From: Planctomycetaceae bacterium
GTDB taxonomy: Bacteria > Planctomycetota > Planctomycetia > Pirellulales > Pirellulaceae
Direction: 5' to 3'
DNA: 64,000 bases
Assembly (NCBI GenBank): GCA_020638995.1
Contig: JACKHM010000001.1
Coordinates: forward strand, 1,612,001-1,676,000
Made by a program: the position numbers and the translations under genes. Below, piece after piece: positions 1 to 9,255 of the stretch. The notes under the pieces are model-generated. The model did not search any database. It was not told the DNA's origin and was given only the letters and a program-made list of their open reading frames with translations. How positions within the stretch are numbered: position 1 is the first letter of the stretch; every line of letters starts with the position of its first letter.

Positions 1-447
1 TTCGTTTCGACGCCGCATGCGATTTAGAATTACGGCCTCCTCCACTCTCAGTCCATGACCGTACACCATCAAGTTCAATGCTCGGTTACGAGCTTCAAGG
101 TGACCAGCCATCACATTACGAACGATTGGGCTTGCCTCATCTAAACTTCGCCGGCGTTCGTATGTACAACACACCGCGCCCCATACTCGCGTTAGCACTT
201 CCGTAGTCAATATCTCTTCGAGCACATAGCGAATCTCGGCCCAACGCGACGCCATGTCCTTTGGCTTGACGTATTGCAGTTCATACGAAAAGGTCTTTAG
301 ACTTCGCGCCCAACGCTCATGTCGGCAGCGCGAGGCCGTCCAGTATTGTTCTAACCCGCTGTCCGACAAACGCGAAGTGTGGCCGATAATCGCTGATCCG
401 TTCGACGCCAAGAGAGCAGCGAATTCAACAAGTTCACGAGCATGCAT
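1..447 (-). CDS. Hypothetical protein, 3' part cut by window edge
   Basis: Translating the minus strand gives an uninterrupted frame of 149 codons from an ATG at 447 to the first base of the window, so the 3' end is missing. An in-frame TAA lies at 469-471 and no other start falls between it and 447, so the start is well fixed. The visible protein begins MHARELVEFAALLAS and is Arg- and Glu-rich and probably helical. It has no signal peptide, membrane segment or known motif, and I do not recognise the family. Plus-strand ORFs over the same bases look like shadows. That it is coding is inferred from the long open frame and ordinary composition; no function can be assigned. Confidence 0.6.
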   Translation of the reverse strand, partial: MHARELVEFAALLASNGSAIIGHTSRLSDSGLEQYWTASRCRHERWARSLKTFSYELQYVKPKDMASRWAEIRYVLEEILTTEVLTRVWGAVCCTYERRRSLDEASPIVRNVMAGHLEARNRALNLMVYGHGLRVEEAVILNRMRRRNE

Positions 448-720
448 ACGTTTGCGATCCGATTCGGTTTACAAATTTTTCAGCGAACCAGATGTTCGCA
501 CCTTCGTCTTGGAACTGCGGATCGACAATATGCAAACTGAGGACCAAGCATCGGCTCTCGTTTAGCAATACGAGTCAACCGTACGGAAACCGTGCGAAAA
601 AGCCGGATCGGACAGATTTTGTCCGCTTCGGAGGATGTAGCGAAAAGGCAACGCAACCGGAGTCTACACGCAAAAAAGCAACGCCTGTTGTCCGGGGGCA
701 ACATCGCTGTTCCGTACGAG

Positions 721-1758
721 TCACCGACGTTGTGATGCTTCTTTGGTAGTTCCCAGAGAGTTAAACACATGCGCCAAGGCACGCGCAAGATCAAGCCGCC
801 GGAAGGTCAACTGCGTGACCGGGTCTTCGACGACGATACCCGTGTCCTGCATGATCGTCAGCGTCGCCTGGGCCAAGTTTGGCCCATCCGCCTTCCAATC
901 GTAGCCGGTCTTCTCGATTGCCTCCCGAATTACGATCGCTGCACCGCAGGCGATCGCATTCGACGACGACGTGGCCGCAGCCGGCACCACCAAGTCAACT
1001 TTGGCATGTCGATCTAGATACACGACGTCTCGTCCCGGACGAACGGCTCCGATCGCAAAACAGTTTGGTTGGCTCGCTGGCCAGGAGATGCCCGTCGTAA
1101 ACTCATGGTTGCCTGTTGGAGCGCTCACCCAGATCCCAAGTTCGCGGAGCTTTAAGAGTTTATCGTCAAGGGCGGTCGCAAACGGTCGGTCGTGAGCCTG
1201 ATCATCAACAGGTGCCAGATTGACTGTGGTGATGTTATACCGTTCGTGATGTTCGATTATCCACTGGAGCGCGCCCGCCAACGTGGCGCCATCTACGGTC
1301 TTACAGTGACAACACTCGAGTCCACGAAGGATGGCCAATTGATCGTTATAGGCGACACCCCACCTGCCCGCGTGGTTAAGCGACGAAGGGACACCGATCG
1401 TCGATCCGTGGTAGCCGCGACCTTCGTGTTTGGGATCGTCATCGCCATCTACGCTGTCGTAAGTTGCCACAATCTTAGGATGAACGCCCTCGGATTCGGA
1501 CCACTCGGGCATCGACAGGTTGCAGCCATCATCCACCAGAGCTAGGGTTTGCCCCTTTCCAAAGGTCAGTCGACTCGCATAGTCTTCCCATGCTTTGACA
1601 ATTCCAGCCTGCCGAAACCCGACCGGCTGAACGGGCTCGCCTGCAAGCGTCACTGCGGGTAAACCTACCGTGAAAGGCAGAATGAATCCCCACAGCATTT
1701 TGCCGCAGGATATAGTCCTGAAAACGAAACAAGTCGCAGAGCCGCTCGAGGAGAACAT
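721..1758 (-). CDS. Secreted subtilisin-like serine protease (S8) with a divergent active-site motif
   Basis: This 345-residue protein has a hydrophobic N-terminus (about 21-39, ending in VTLAG) that looks like a signal peptide, so it probably acts outside the cytoplasm. The subtilase triad can be placed as Asp76 in ALVDDGC, His117 in GRGYHGSTIG and Ser266 in ATSSSNAIACG, with an oxyanion-type Asn in PTGNHE. The serine box departs from the usual GTSMAxP: Gly and Pro are missing, so activity is likely but not certain. An ATG at 1698 is an alternative start that would place the signal peptide at the very N-terminus. The gene is divergent from the HSDL2-like dehydrogenase across 125 bp, which should hold both promoters. 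The substrate is unknown. Confidence 0.8.
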   Translation of the reverse strand: MFSSSGSATCFVFRTISCGKMLWGFILPFTVGLPAVTLAGEPVQPVGFRQAGIVKAWEDYASRLTFGKGQTLALVDDGCNLSMPEWSESEGVHPKIVATYDSVDGDDDPKHEGRGYHGSTIGVPSSLNHAGRWGVAYNDQLAILRGLECCHCKTVDGATLAGALQWIIEHHERYNITTVNLAPVDDQAHDRPFATALDDKLLKLRELGIWVSAPTGNHEFTTGISWPASQPNCFAIGAVRPGRDVVYLDRHAKVDLVVPAAATSSSNAIACGAAIVIREAIEKTGYDWKADGPNLAQATLTIMQDTGIVVEDPVTQLTFRRLDLARALAHVFNSLGTTKEASQRR

Positions 1759-1883
1759 GAATTCAATCGCTCCTTTGTTGACGCCGCGACTCGGATCGCA
1801 GATGCTGGCGGTTCGAGGATGCGCCCAGACTACGACACGCAGCCTCGCATTTCAATCGAACGGTCGCGGCATTTACAGGATCA

Positions 1884-2714
1884 ATGTACAGGATGACCAG
1901 TCTTGCTGGAAAAACGCTGTTTATTACGGGTTCGACACGGGGCATCGGTAAAGCAATCGCATTGCGAGCAGCAGCGGATGGTGCGAATGTCGCCATCGTC
2001 GGTAAGACAGCCGAGCCTCATGCGAAGCTTCCGGGTACAGTCTTTAGCACTGCGGAGGAAATCGAAGCCGCAGGCGGTAAGGCCTTAGCATGTGTGACGG
2101 ACGTTCGCGATGAGAATCAGATCGCGTCTGCAGTACAACAGACACTCGAAGCGTTCGGGCAACTTGACATCTTGGTCAACAATGCCAGCGCGATTTTTCT
2201 CGCCGGGACTCTAGACACGCCCGCTAAACGATTCGACCTGATGCATTCGGTGAATGTGCGAGCAACATTTATGGCTTCGCAGCGCTGCCTGCCACATCTG
2301 GTGAAAAGCGAGAACCCTCACATTCTGAACCTCTCGCCTCCACTAAACATGGAAGCACGGTGGTTCGCTCCCCATGTTGCTTACACGATGTCGAAATTCG
2401 GTATGAGCATGTGTGTGCTCGGAATGGCTGAAGAGCTGCGTGAACAGGGCGTCGCTGTCAATGCGCTTTGGCCAAAGACCGTTATCGCCACCGCCGCCGT
2501 CCAGAACTTGTTGGGCGGGGACGCGATGATGCGTTGCAGTCGCAAACCCAGCATTGTGGCCGACGCCGCCCATGCGATCCTAACTCGCGATAGTCGCCAC
2601 TGCACGGGAAACTTCTTCGTCGACGAAGAAGTTCTCACAAGTGAAGGCATCACCGACTTCGAACAATATGCGGTAAGCCCCGGCGAACCGCTAATGCCCG
2701 ACTTCTTTCTCTAG
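1884..2714 (+). CDS. HSDL2-like short-chain dehydrogenase/reductase
   Basis: This 276-residue NAD(P)-dependent SDR has the cofactor loop TGSTRGIGKAIA (about 16-27), the NNAS motif, and a YTMSK active-site Tyr/Lys. Blocks such as AVNALWPKT, ADAAHAI, TGNFFVDEE and the C-terminal PDFFL match the hydroxysteroid dehydrogenase-like 2 family closely. Unlike animal HSDL2 there is no SCP2 sterol-carrier domain. HSDL2-type SDRs are linked to fatty-acid or steroid metabolism, but the substrate is not established, so only the oxidoreductase role is safe. The ATG at 1893 (MTSLAGK) is an equally plausible start; an AGGA lies at 1877-1880. No pathway gene is adjacent. Confidence 0.9.
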   Translation: MYRMTSLAGKTLFITGSTRGIGKAIALRAAADGANVAIVGKTAEPHAKLPGTVFSTAEEIEAAGGKALACVTDVRDENQIASAVQQTLEAFGQLDILVNNASAIFLAGTLDTPAKRFDLMHSVNVRATFMASQRCLPHLVKSENPHILNLSPPLNMEARWFAPHVAYTMSKFGMSMCVLGMAEELREQGVAVNALWPKTVIATAAVQNLLGGDAMMRCSRKPSIVADAAHAILTRDSRHCTGNFFVDEEVLTSEGITDFEQYAVSPGEPLMPDFFL

Positions 2715-3023
2715 CTGAACGGCCACCGGCTGATTCTTGTTACGCACAGATCATAGACGCCAACCACTCACCTCCCGAGGGCGAATCCTCCGTCGACCGG
2801 ACATCGATGGCAGTGTCGTATCGAATGTGCTGGCTTGAGACGTGTTGTTGCGTCGAGTACTCTTTGTTGGGAGTCGACGTAGTTGCTTTCAGCTTTTAAG
2901 TTGTGAGGCCTTATCACGCGAGCGACGATACTCCCGGCGCAACGACGCGCAAAGGGCAACATCAGTTCGATCAAAGTTGAAATGCAGAACGAGTAGTTTT
3001 TCCTTGTTGCACTGGAGCCCAAT
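2715..3023 (+). other. Intergenic stretch, no gene recognised
   Basis: These 309 bases between the SDR and the S15 hydrolase hold only short overlapping ORFs on both strands without recognisable content. I see no RNA gene, repeat or convincing sigma-70 promoter; it presumably carries the hydrolase promoter. Confidence 0.5.
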
Positions 3024-4691
3024 GTGATCCTTCGAACTTGCTGTTGGATAGCGGCAGTGACTTTTGTCAGCTTTGTCCCAAGTTTATTCGCCGTTCAGCC
3101 GGACATAGATCTGGGCAACGTCACCGAACAGCACGTCATGGTCCCGATGCGTGACGGTGTAAAGTTGTCAGTCTATCTTTACTTCCCGCCAGGCGACGGT
3201 CCTTGGCCCGCGCTATTGGAACAACGCTATGCGAACGCGCGAGCGGCGAGAACTCGCCAGGAATTTGCGAAGCTCGCATCGCGGGGATACGTCGTCGCGT
3301 TACAGAACTTTCGCGGCACCCAGCTTTCCGAGGGCCGTTACGTCGGCTACCGCGCGCTGGGGTGGGGTGAGAAACAAGACGGCTATGACACCGTCGAATG
3401 GCTTGCTGCACAAAAGTGGTGTACGGGAAAAGTTGGCACATTCGGCAGTTCTCAAGCCGGCTATGCTCAGAATTTCCTTGCCGTTGCCCAACCGCCGCAT
3501 CTTGTTTGCCAATATATGATCGATACCGGTTTGAGCCTCTTTCATGAAGGATACCGAATCGGTGGCACTACGCGTCCCGAACGATTCAAGAAAATGGCCG
3601 ACGTGTGCCGCAATCCCACTGACAACGATCTCATGCTCGCCGAATGGTATCGACATCCCAATTACGATGACTACTGGGCGGACGAAAACTGTGCCTTGCA
3701 CTTTGATAGGATGAACGTACCCTGCTTTACCGTAGGCAGTTGGTACGACTTTATGTGCCAAGGTTCCGTTGAAAGCTATATCGGTCGACAACATCGGGGC
3801 GGAGAAAACTCGCGAGGACATCAACAGTTGCTGGTTGGACCTTGGTTACATGGCCGTTTCAACAAACAAAATCAGGTTGGCGATTTGGTGTACCCGGAGA
3901 ATGCGACCTTCGACATGCTGTCGCATATGATTCTCTGGTTCGATCACCACTTGAAAGGCGCGGATAACGGAATTGATAAAAACGCGACCGTGAAGTACTA
4001 CACGATGGGTGCGGTAGGCGAGACAGATGCGGCGGGGAACGTCTGGCGTTCTGCCACCGATTGGCCGATTCCGAGCACTTCGACGAAGTACTACTTGCAT
4101 GCCGACGGGCGGCTCACGACAACGGAGCCTGTATCGGAAAGCGCCAGTACATCCCTGCAAGCGAACCCGCTCAACCCTGTGGAGATCGCCGGAACGGCAT
4201 TTCCCGGAGCCCGAGATGCTCGAGCGGTCGAGTCGCAACGAGAGGTTATCACGTTCACGACGGAACCACTCGCCGAACCAATCGAATGGACTGGTCAAGT
4301 ACGCGCGGAGCTCTACGTTTCTTCAACGGCCCGGGACACCGATTTCATCGTGCGTGTAAGCGACGTTTATCCTGATGGTCGCTCGATACTGATTATCGAC
4401 TACGTGCAACGAGCCCGTTATCGAGAGGGGTTTGACAAGGAAGTCCTCATGGAACCGGGAACTGTATATCAGGTTTCTTTTCATGTTGGCTGGCTCAGTC
4501 AGATTTTCAATCGTGGGCATCGCATTCGTATTACGATTGCCAGCACTGGTGCGCCCTTCTATGAACCAAACCCCAATACGGGCGATCCGTTCACGATCGA
4601 GTTTCCGAATAACGCAGTCACGGCTACAAATACGATCCACCACAACTCACAGTACGCATCTCGAGTTGTTGCCCCCGTGGTCAAGCCATGA
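3024..4691 (+). CDS. Secreted CocE/NonD (X-Pro dipeptidyl-peptidase S15) family hydrolase
   Basis: This 555-residue protein starts at a GTG and has a signal peptide (1-23, ending SLFA). The alpha/beta-hydrolase domain of the S15 family follows: VPMRDGVKLSVYLYFP at the start, nucleophile Ser143 in the elbow GSSQAGY, and the catalytic His in the GPWLHGRF block. A C-terminal beta-sandwich from about 375 onward (WTGQVRAELYVSS, FHVGWLSQIFNRGHRIRI) is the PepX_C jelly roll. Family members hydrolyse acyl esters or peptides such as cocaine esterase and Xaa-Pro peptidase; the substrate here is unknown. It converges with the DUF1552 gene, with about 108 bp between stops. Confidence 0.9.
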   Translation: MILRTCCWIAAVTFVSFVPSLFAVQPDIDLGNVTEQHVMVPMRDGVKLSVYLYFPPGDGPWPALLEQRYANARAARTRQEFAKLASRGYVVALQNFRGTQLSEGRYVGYRALGWGEKQDGYDTVEWLAAQKWCTGKVGTFGSSQAGYAQNFLAVAQPPHLVCQYMIDTGLSLFHEGYRIGGTTRPERFKKMADVCRNPTDNDLMLAEWYRHPNYDDYWADENCALHFDRMNVPCFTVGSWYDFMCQGSVESYIGRQHRGGENSRGHQQLLVGPWLHGRFNKQNQVGDLVYPENATFDMLSHMILWFDHHLKGADNGIDKNATVKYYTMGAVGETDAAGNVWRSATDWPIPSTSTKYYLHADGRLTTTEPVSESASTSLQANPLNPVEIAGTAFPGARDARAVESQREVITFTTEPLAEPIEWTGQVRAELYVSSTARDTDFIVRVSDVYPDGRSILIIDYVQRARYREGFDKEVLMEPGTVYQVSFHVGWLSQIFNRGHRIRITIASTGAPFYEPNPNTGDPFTIEFPNNAVTATNTIHHNSQYASRVVAPVVKP

Positions 4692-4770
4692 CTAGGGGAC
4701 AGCGCCTGGATCTCGCGTGAGACCCTGCGTATCAGTAGTGCATACTTGCCGCTTGCTTCAGTAACACCAT

Positions 4771-4806
4771 CCGCCCCGCTCAAACCCAACCCGCCCCGCT
4801 CAAACC
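4771..4806. repeat. Short tandem duplication over a stop codon
   Basis: The 16-mer ccgccccgctcaaacc occurs at 4771-4786 and again at 4791-4806, a 20-bp period. The second copy includes the stop codon (4800-4802, minus strand) of the DUF1552 gene, so the outer copy looks like a duplication of that gene's 3' end. No function is evident. Confidence 0.8.
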
Positions 4807-6137
4807 AGCCCCTCAAGCGTGCCTGAGGCGTCTGCGAAGGACTCTGTTTCGAGTCCCATCTTTTGGATCATCGTGAGTAGCAGATTCGCCAGCGGGGGAT
4901 GCGAGTCTTCGTCGAAAGCAAGGTGTTGTCCGTGCTTGAAGCCGAGCCGATGGCCGCCCGCCGCGAGCAATGGCAAATTCTTCGGCGAATGATCGCCACC
5001 TTTACCGCTGTTCATGCCGGAACCGAACAAGATTATTGTATGGTCGAGCATGTTACCTTCGCCGTCCTGCGTCGACTTCAGAAATTGCATAAACCTCCCG
5101 AGTTGCGATAAGTGGAAGCGGTCGATCGCAGCCAACTTCTGTAACATCCCGGCGTCGCCTCCGTGGTGCGACAGTTCATGGTGGTTTTCACCGCCACCGC
5201 CAAATCCACCCGCTTCGCGTGACCACTCATAGGTAATCACGCGCGTCGTGTCGGTGACAAAAGCCAAATAGCATAACTCCATCATCACGTCGATCCACAT
5301 CGGCCGATCGTGCGCGTTGTGCGGTTGGCTTTCCAGTTGCAACCCCTTTGCATCGATCTGAGGCTTTGGAATATCGATCCACGCCTCCATCCGTTCAAGC
5401 CGCTGCTCCGTCTCTCGCACCGATGACAAATACTGATCGAACTTTTCTTTGTCCTTCTTACCGAGGCGGCGATGAAGTGCATCGGCTTCACGAAGCACAC
5501 TATCGAGAATCGATTTCTTCTCTGCGTAACGACGCAGCGTCGCCTCTCGATCACCCGCACTGTCAGGAACAAACAGACGCTCGAATAATCGTCGGGGTGA
5601 ATCTTCGGCGGGAACAGGAGTACCGCTGCGATCAAACGAAAGCGTGTGGCTGTGTCCCGCTGAACCGGTTCCTGACGAATCGGAGAGTTGAAGCGAAGGA
5701 AAGCGGGTATGCTTGCCGTGCGCTTCCGCAACCACTTGATCCGCCGAAACAGTGTTCGTGTAGTCACTGCCCGGTACCGCTTGAAGATCGGCTCCAGTCA
5801 ACCAAGTATCAGCGCCGCTGTGACCACCCTTCGACCCTGGATGCCCCATACCGGAGATGACTGTGAAATCCTCGCGCACATCTTTTAACGTCTCCAACGA
5901 CTTTGATAGTTGATAATCCTTGCCCGATGTCTCCGGCACCCACTCCATGATGTTCACGCCGTTGGGGATGTAACAACAGATCATCCTAGGTTGCACGCCC
6001 AACGAGTTCGCGAGCGGTTCGTAGGTCGATGGCCTCGCCTCGGCCCGCGGAAGCATCGCATCAAGCAGCGGCAAACTGAGGCATGCGCCAAGGCCGCGAA
6101 GGACGTGGCGACGGGAGAGAAGTGTCGGCGATTTCAT
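4800..6137 (-). CDS. DUF1552 (HxxSHH) secreted protein, Tat-type signal
   Basis: This 445-residue protein begins with a twin-arginine-like signal (SRRHVLRGLGACLSLPLLDA), pointing to export in a folded state. The family signature HxxSHH is present as HELSHH inside the NHHELSHHGGD block. Other family landmarks are ISGMGHPG, DQVVAEAHGKHTRFPS and a C-terminal NLLLTMIQKMGL. DUF1552 proteins are nearly always encoded next to PSD/DUF1592 cytochromes, and here the partner lies 97 bp upstream on the same strand. Their chemistry is not established; a metal-dependent enzyme related to DUF1501/sulfatase-fold proteins is only a possibility. Repeat 4771-4806 overlaps its 3' end. Confidence 0.93.
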   Translation of the reverse strand: MKSPTLLSRRHVLRGLGACLSLPLLDAMLPRAEARPSTYEPLANSLGVQPRMICCYIPNGVNIMEWVPETSGKDYQLSKSLETLKDVREDFTVISGMGHPGSKGGHSGADTWLTGADLQAVPGSDYTNTVSADQVVAEAHGKHTRFPSLQLSDSSGTGSAGHSHTLSFDRSGTPVPAEDSPRRLFERLFVPDSAGDREATLRRYAEKKSILDSVLREADALHRRLGKKDKEKFDQYLSSVRETEQRLERMEAWIDIPKPQIDAKGLQLESQPHNAHDRPMWIDVMMELCYLAFVTDTTRVITYEWSREAGGFGGGGENHHELSHHGGDAGMLQKLAAIDRFHLSQLGRFMQFLKSTQDGEGNMLDHTIILFGSGMNSGKGGDHSPKNLPLLAAGGHRLGFKHGQHLAFDEDSHPPLANLLLTMIQKMGLETESFADASGTLEGLV

Positions 6138-6234
6138 GACGTAGGACCTTGACTGATATGAGAATGCTACGTTGACGAGGGCGGAACTACTAAGGTTTTA
6201 TAACTTGGTCCCACCGTCTCTCTATCTCTTTATT

Positions 6235-8976
6235 TCATTTCCTTCCAAACGGCTCCGACGTCACAATGAAAGTCACTAGCGACTTCAGCGTGTCGCCATT
6301 TCCGTTTAAGTAACGAACTGCCGCATCGACGTGAACTGCATCAGCAACGCCAAGTTCGCGGCCCAAAGCATAAGTTAACATCTTTCCGGCCAAACAGTTC
6401 AAAAACAGTTCCCGGCGGTCCATCAAGGCTTCTCGCAAGCCGTCCACCCCAATGACCTCCGTTCCATCGAGTAACTTCGAGGACGCGTCGATCACGGGAT
6501 CGTCGCGTCCGATGCGTCCCTTGTAGCCGAATCCTTCCCGATCACGCCACTCACCAGCTGCGTTAAAGTTTTCAAGCGCGAAGCCCAGCGGATCGATCTT
6601 GTTGTGACAGCGTGCGCACTGTGGCAGCTCACGATGGATCTCCAGACGTTGTCGCACGGTCGCCTTGTCGATGCCAGGTACTTTGGGCGCGATCTCGCCT
6701 GCATTCGCAACTGGAAGCCCCGGATCGATGCCCAACACATTCTTCATGATCCAAGTACCGCGTTTGACGGGCGACGTGCGAGTACCATTAGAAGTTGTGG
6801 AGAGTATCGAAGCTTGTGTAACAATACCTCCCCGATGCGCATCCTTGGGGACGAGGACTCGCCGAAAGTGATCGCCCGTGACTCCTGAGATGCCATAGTA
6901 GCGACCGAGGCGCTCGTTGATGACTACAAAATCGGAACGTACAAAGTTCATAACGCTCAGATCGTTTTGCAAAATCTCGCGAAAGAAGGCTTTGGACTCT
7001 TCGACAATCGAAAGTTCCAGATGACGATCGTAGCGAGGGTATAGATCTGCAGCTGGCGGATTGGCGCCAACTTCACGAAGCCCCAGCCATTGACCGGCAA
7101 AGTTGTCGACGAGAGCTTCCGATTTAGGGTCGGCGAGCATTCGCTCGACTTGAATGGCAAGGGTCTCGTTGTTCGCGAGTTGCCGTCGTTCGGCGAGTTG
7201 AAAGAGCTCCTCATCCGGCATGCTGCTCCACAAGAAGTACGAAAGCCGGCTGGCAAGTTGATACTCGTCGAGTTGTCGAGAACTGTCACGGGACATTCCG
7301 ACTGAATCACGGACAAACGCCTGATCCGCCGCGGAAAACCGATTGACCGGCACCGTAAACTGCCTACCATCTTCGCGTTCCACCGTGACATTTGCGTCGG
7401 CTACCGCCAAGACTTTCGCTCGCAAATTTCGCCCGTGTGTATCTGTAAAGACATGCCATTCTGGTGGCGGTGTACCGCTGCCGGGCTCGGCGAGATACAA
7501 AAAGTTTGGCGATACGAGAACTGCGCTCAGTGGAGTCTTGATAGCCTGGACAAATGAAGACGCATCCTCCCGAACATCGTCATAAAGTGCCAACTTCTCG
7601 TCGACTTCTTGAACAGTCACCGGACGGCGATAAGCCCTTTGCATGAACCTTGCGAGAACTTCTCGCGCATAAGCTCGTTCGTCCTCGTCGCGCAAAACTG
7701 ACTCAAACAGGATATTCGCATGACTCTCGGGAGGCCAAGTATCGTAAAGCGGCCCCTCGATCTCGAACCAATCGACCCACAGTTCGGGTCGGGCGAAATC
7801 ATCACCGGTTTGAAACCAAAAGTTCTCCAGCTCTCTGGGGATGGAATACGCGTAATCAATGGTGATGCCAGCCTTTTGCGTCGTGAAGCGGCACGGAACC
7901 TCATAGATATCCGGAGCGTCAGCCTTTGCCGGTACATCAAACTCAGTCAGAACGCGAGGTTGCCCGCCAAGATTCAAAGTCAACTTGAGCCGCGGCGGAC
8001 CGTACGTATACATGCGGTCCGTGCGAAAATGTTCCAGGTCATTCTCGTACTGAGGCCGTACCCAGCGTTCGCGTTCAGGATTCTTTTCCAGCTCGCGCTG
8101 CATGCGATCTCTTAAAAACTTCTCCGCTGACTGGACGACTTCGTCTCGATTGGGGACCGTGCCGCCAGCGCGTATACGAATCACATAGTCACCTTCGTGA
8201 GGTAACGCAAAATCGCGAGCGTTGAGATTGCGGTCCCAGCTCTCGTGATGCATTACCTTAAAGTCACCTTCGACACGGCTCTTTCCGCCGTTCACAATCA
8301 CGCGCTGTCCGTCGTAGACCACTCGATTTGAGTCTGAATCCCCAGACTCCGGCTCAAACCGCCACTTCAAACTCGGCGGTTGGTCACCTTCGACCAACGC
8401 TTGATCGAGAATCTTGCGAGCAGCGTTGTAGTACAACTCCAGATGTAATGGCGAGACAGTCAGCGCGCCGCCATTGTTGTCGAAACCGCCTGTCGGAGGA
8501 TCTTGCGGAAAAGCGTTTGTATCAAAATCGATTCCGATCAGATCCCGGATCGTATTGCGATACTCGGCCCGATTCATCCTCCGCACGACGATTGCCGAGT
8601 CGCGACGATGTAACTCTGCCCTTACCATCTGCTGCGTGATCCAATCCACAATGCGCCCAACTTCCTCGGGCTTCGGCTGCGGCTCATCTTCCGGCGGCAT
8701 CTCGTGACTGTTCAGCACGTTAACCACCTCGCCCCATTTTCCCTTGGCGACGACATCCAGAAAATCATTCGGGAGATTCTGATCGACACGCAAGTCGGCT
8801 TGTTGATCCTCGGGACCGTGGCAACGGATGCAGTGCTGCGTAAGGAACGGCACTAAGATCTCGCCATAACCAGCCGCGTCCGTCTGAAAACCGTCGGGTG
8901 ACTCAGATTTACCAAGACTTGGCACTAGGGCCAGGAAGGCGATCGCGAAACGAAAATGTGATGCGATTGGGTGCAT
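6235..8976 (-). CDS. PSD cytochrome (DUF1587/1595/1592/1588/1585) with an inserted SHD1-like domain
   Basis: This 913-residue secreted protein starts at the ATG at 8976, chosen because it gives a canonical signal peptide (MHPIASHFRFAIAFLALVPSLG); 9012 is the alternative and the frame is open to 9210. A haem motif CIRCH (49-53) is followed by DUF1587 (about 133-197), a beta-rich carbohydrate-binding-like region (about 200-410), DUF1595, DUF1592 (from LDEYQLASRLSYFLW), DUF1588 with a second haem motif CARCH, and C-terminal DUF1585. Between DUF1595 and DUF1592, residues about 502-560 (7291-7470) hold an unusual insert resembling SHD1 (WHVFTDTHGR, VTVEREDGRQFTVP, RFSAADQAFV). These proteins are presumed exported redox enzymes; the substrate is unknown. 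It forms an operon with the downstream DUF1552 gene. Confidence 0.92.
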   Translation of the reverse strand: MHPIASHFRFAIAFLALVPSLGKSESPDGFQTDAAGYGEILVPFLTQHCIRCHGPEDQQADLRVDQNLPNDFLDVVAKGKWGEVVNVLNSHEMPPEDEPQPKPEEVGRIVDWITQQMVRAELHRRDSAIVVRRMNRAEYRNTIRDLIGIDFDTNAFPQDPPTGGFDNNGGALTVSPLHLELYYNAARKILDQALVEGDQPPSLKWRFEPESGDSDSNRVVYDGQRVIVNGGKSRVEGDFKVMHHESWDRNLNARDFALPHEGDYVIRIRAGGTVPNRDEVVQSAEKFLRDRMQRELEKNPERERWVRPQYENDLEHFRTDRMYTYGPPRLKLTLNLGGQPRVLTEFDVPAKADAPDIYEVPCRFTTQKAGITIDYAYSIPRELENFWFQTGDDFARPELWVDWFEIEGPLYDTWPPESHANILFESVLRDEDERAYAREVLARFMQRAYRRPVTVQEVDEKLALYDDVREDASSFVQAIKTPLSAVLVSPNFLYLAEPGSGTPPPEWHVFTDTHGRNLRAKVLAVADANVTVEREDGRQFTVPVNRFSAADQAFVRDSVGMSRDSSRQLDEYQLASRLSYFLWSSMPDEELFQLAERRQLANNETLAIQVERMLADPKSEALVDNFAGQWLGLREVGANPPAADLYPRYDRHLELSIVEESKAFFREILQNDLSVMNFVRSDFVVINERLGRYYGISGVTGDHFRRVLVPKDAHRGGIVTQASILSTTSNGTRTSPVKRGTWIMKNVLGIDPGLPVANAGEIAPKVPGIDKATVRQRLEIHRELPQCARCHNKIDPLGFALENFNAAGEWRDREGFGYKGRIGRDDPVIDASSKLLDGTEVIGVDGLREALMDRRELFLNCLAGKMLTYALGRELGVADAVHVDAAVRYLNGNGDTLKSLVTFIVTSEPFGRK

Positions 8977-9255
8977 GCGCACGCGAACCACACCGCTCAC
9001 TAGGCTTCTCATGATATGGGCAATCGTATCGTACCGAGTTCGTAATCGTTTCGATGCGTGACTGATGGTCAAGGCGAAAGTCATTGTCAAGCCGCTCCGA
9101 TAACCTGCCAAGTTCTTCTCCGCAAGTTGAACGACAATACCAGCGTACTTCGATGCGCACGGAATTCCGGCGGTGTTACTGAAGAACGCATCAACCAACA
9201 TCAAAGACACGTTCTATGCTACTTTCCCAGCACTCGTGCATCGAGATCGATCTCG

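Noticed and set aside
448..720. Short ORFs on both strands before the protease gene
   Set aside because: They overlap each other and the neighbouring genes, start weakly and show no recognisable content.
4708..4725. Hairpin GGATCTC-GCGT-GAGACCC between convergent genes as a terminator
   Set aside because: One stem mismatch and no T run on either side; too weak to call.
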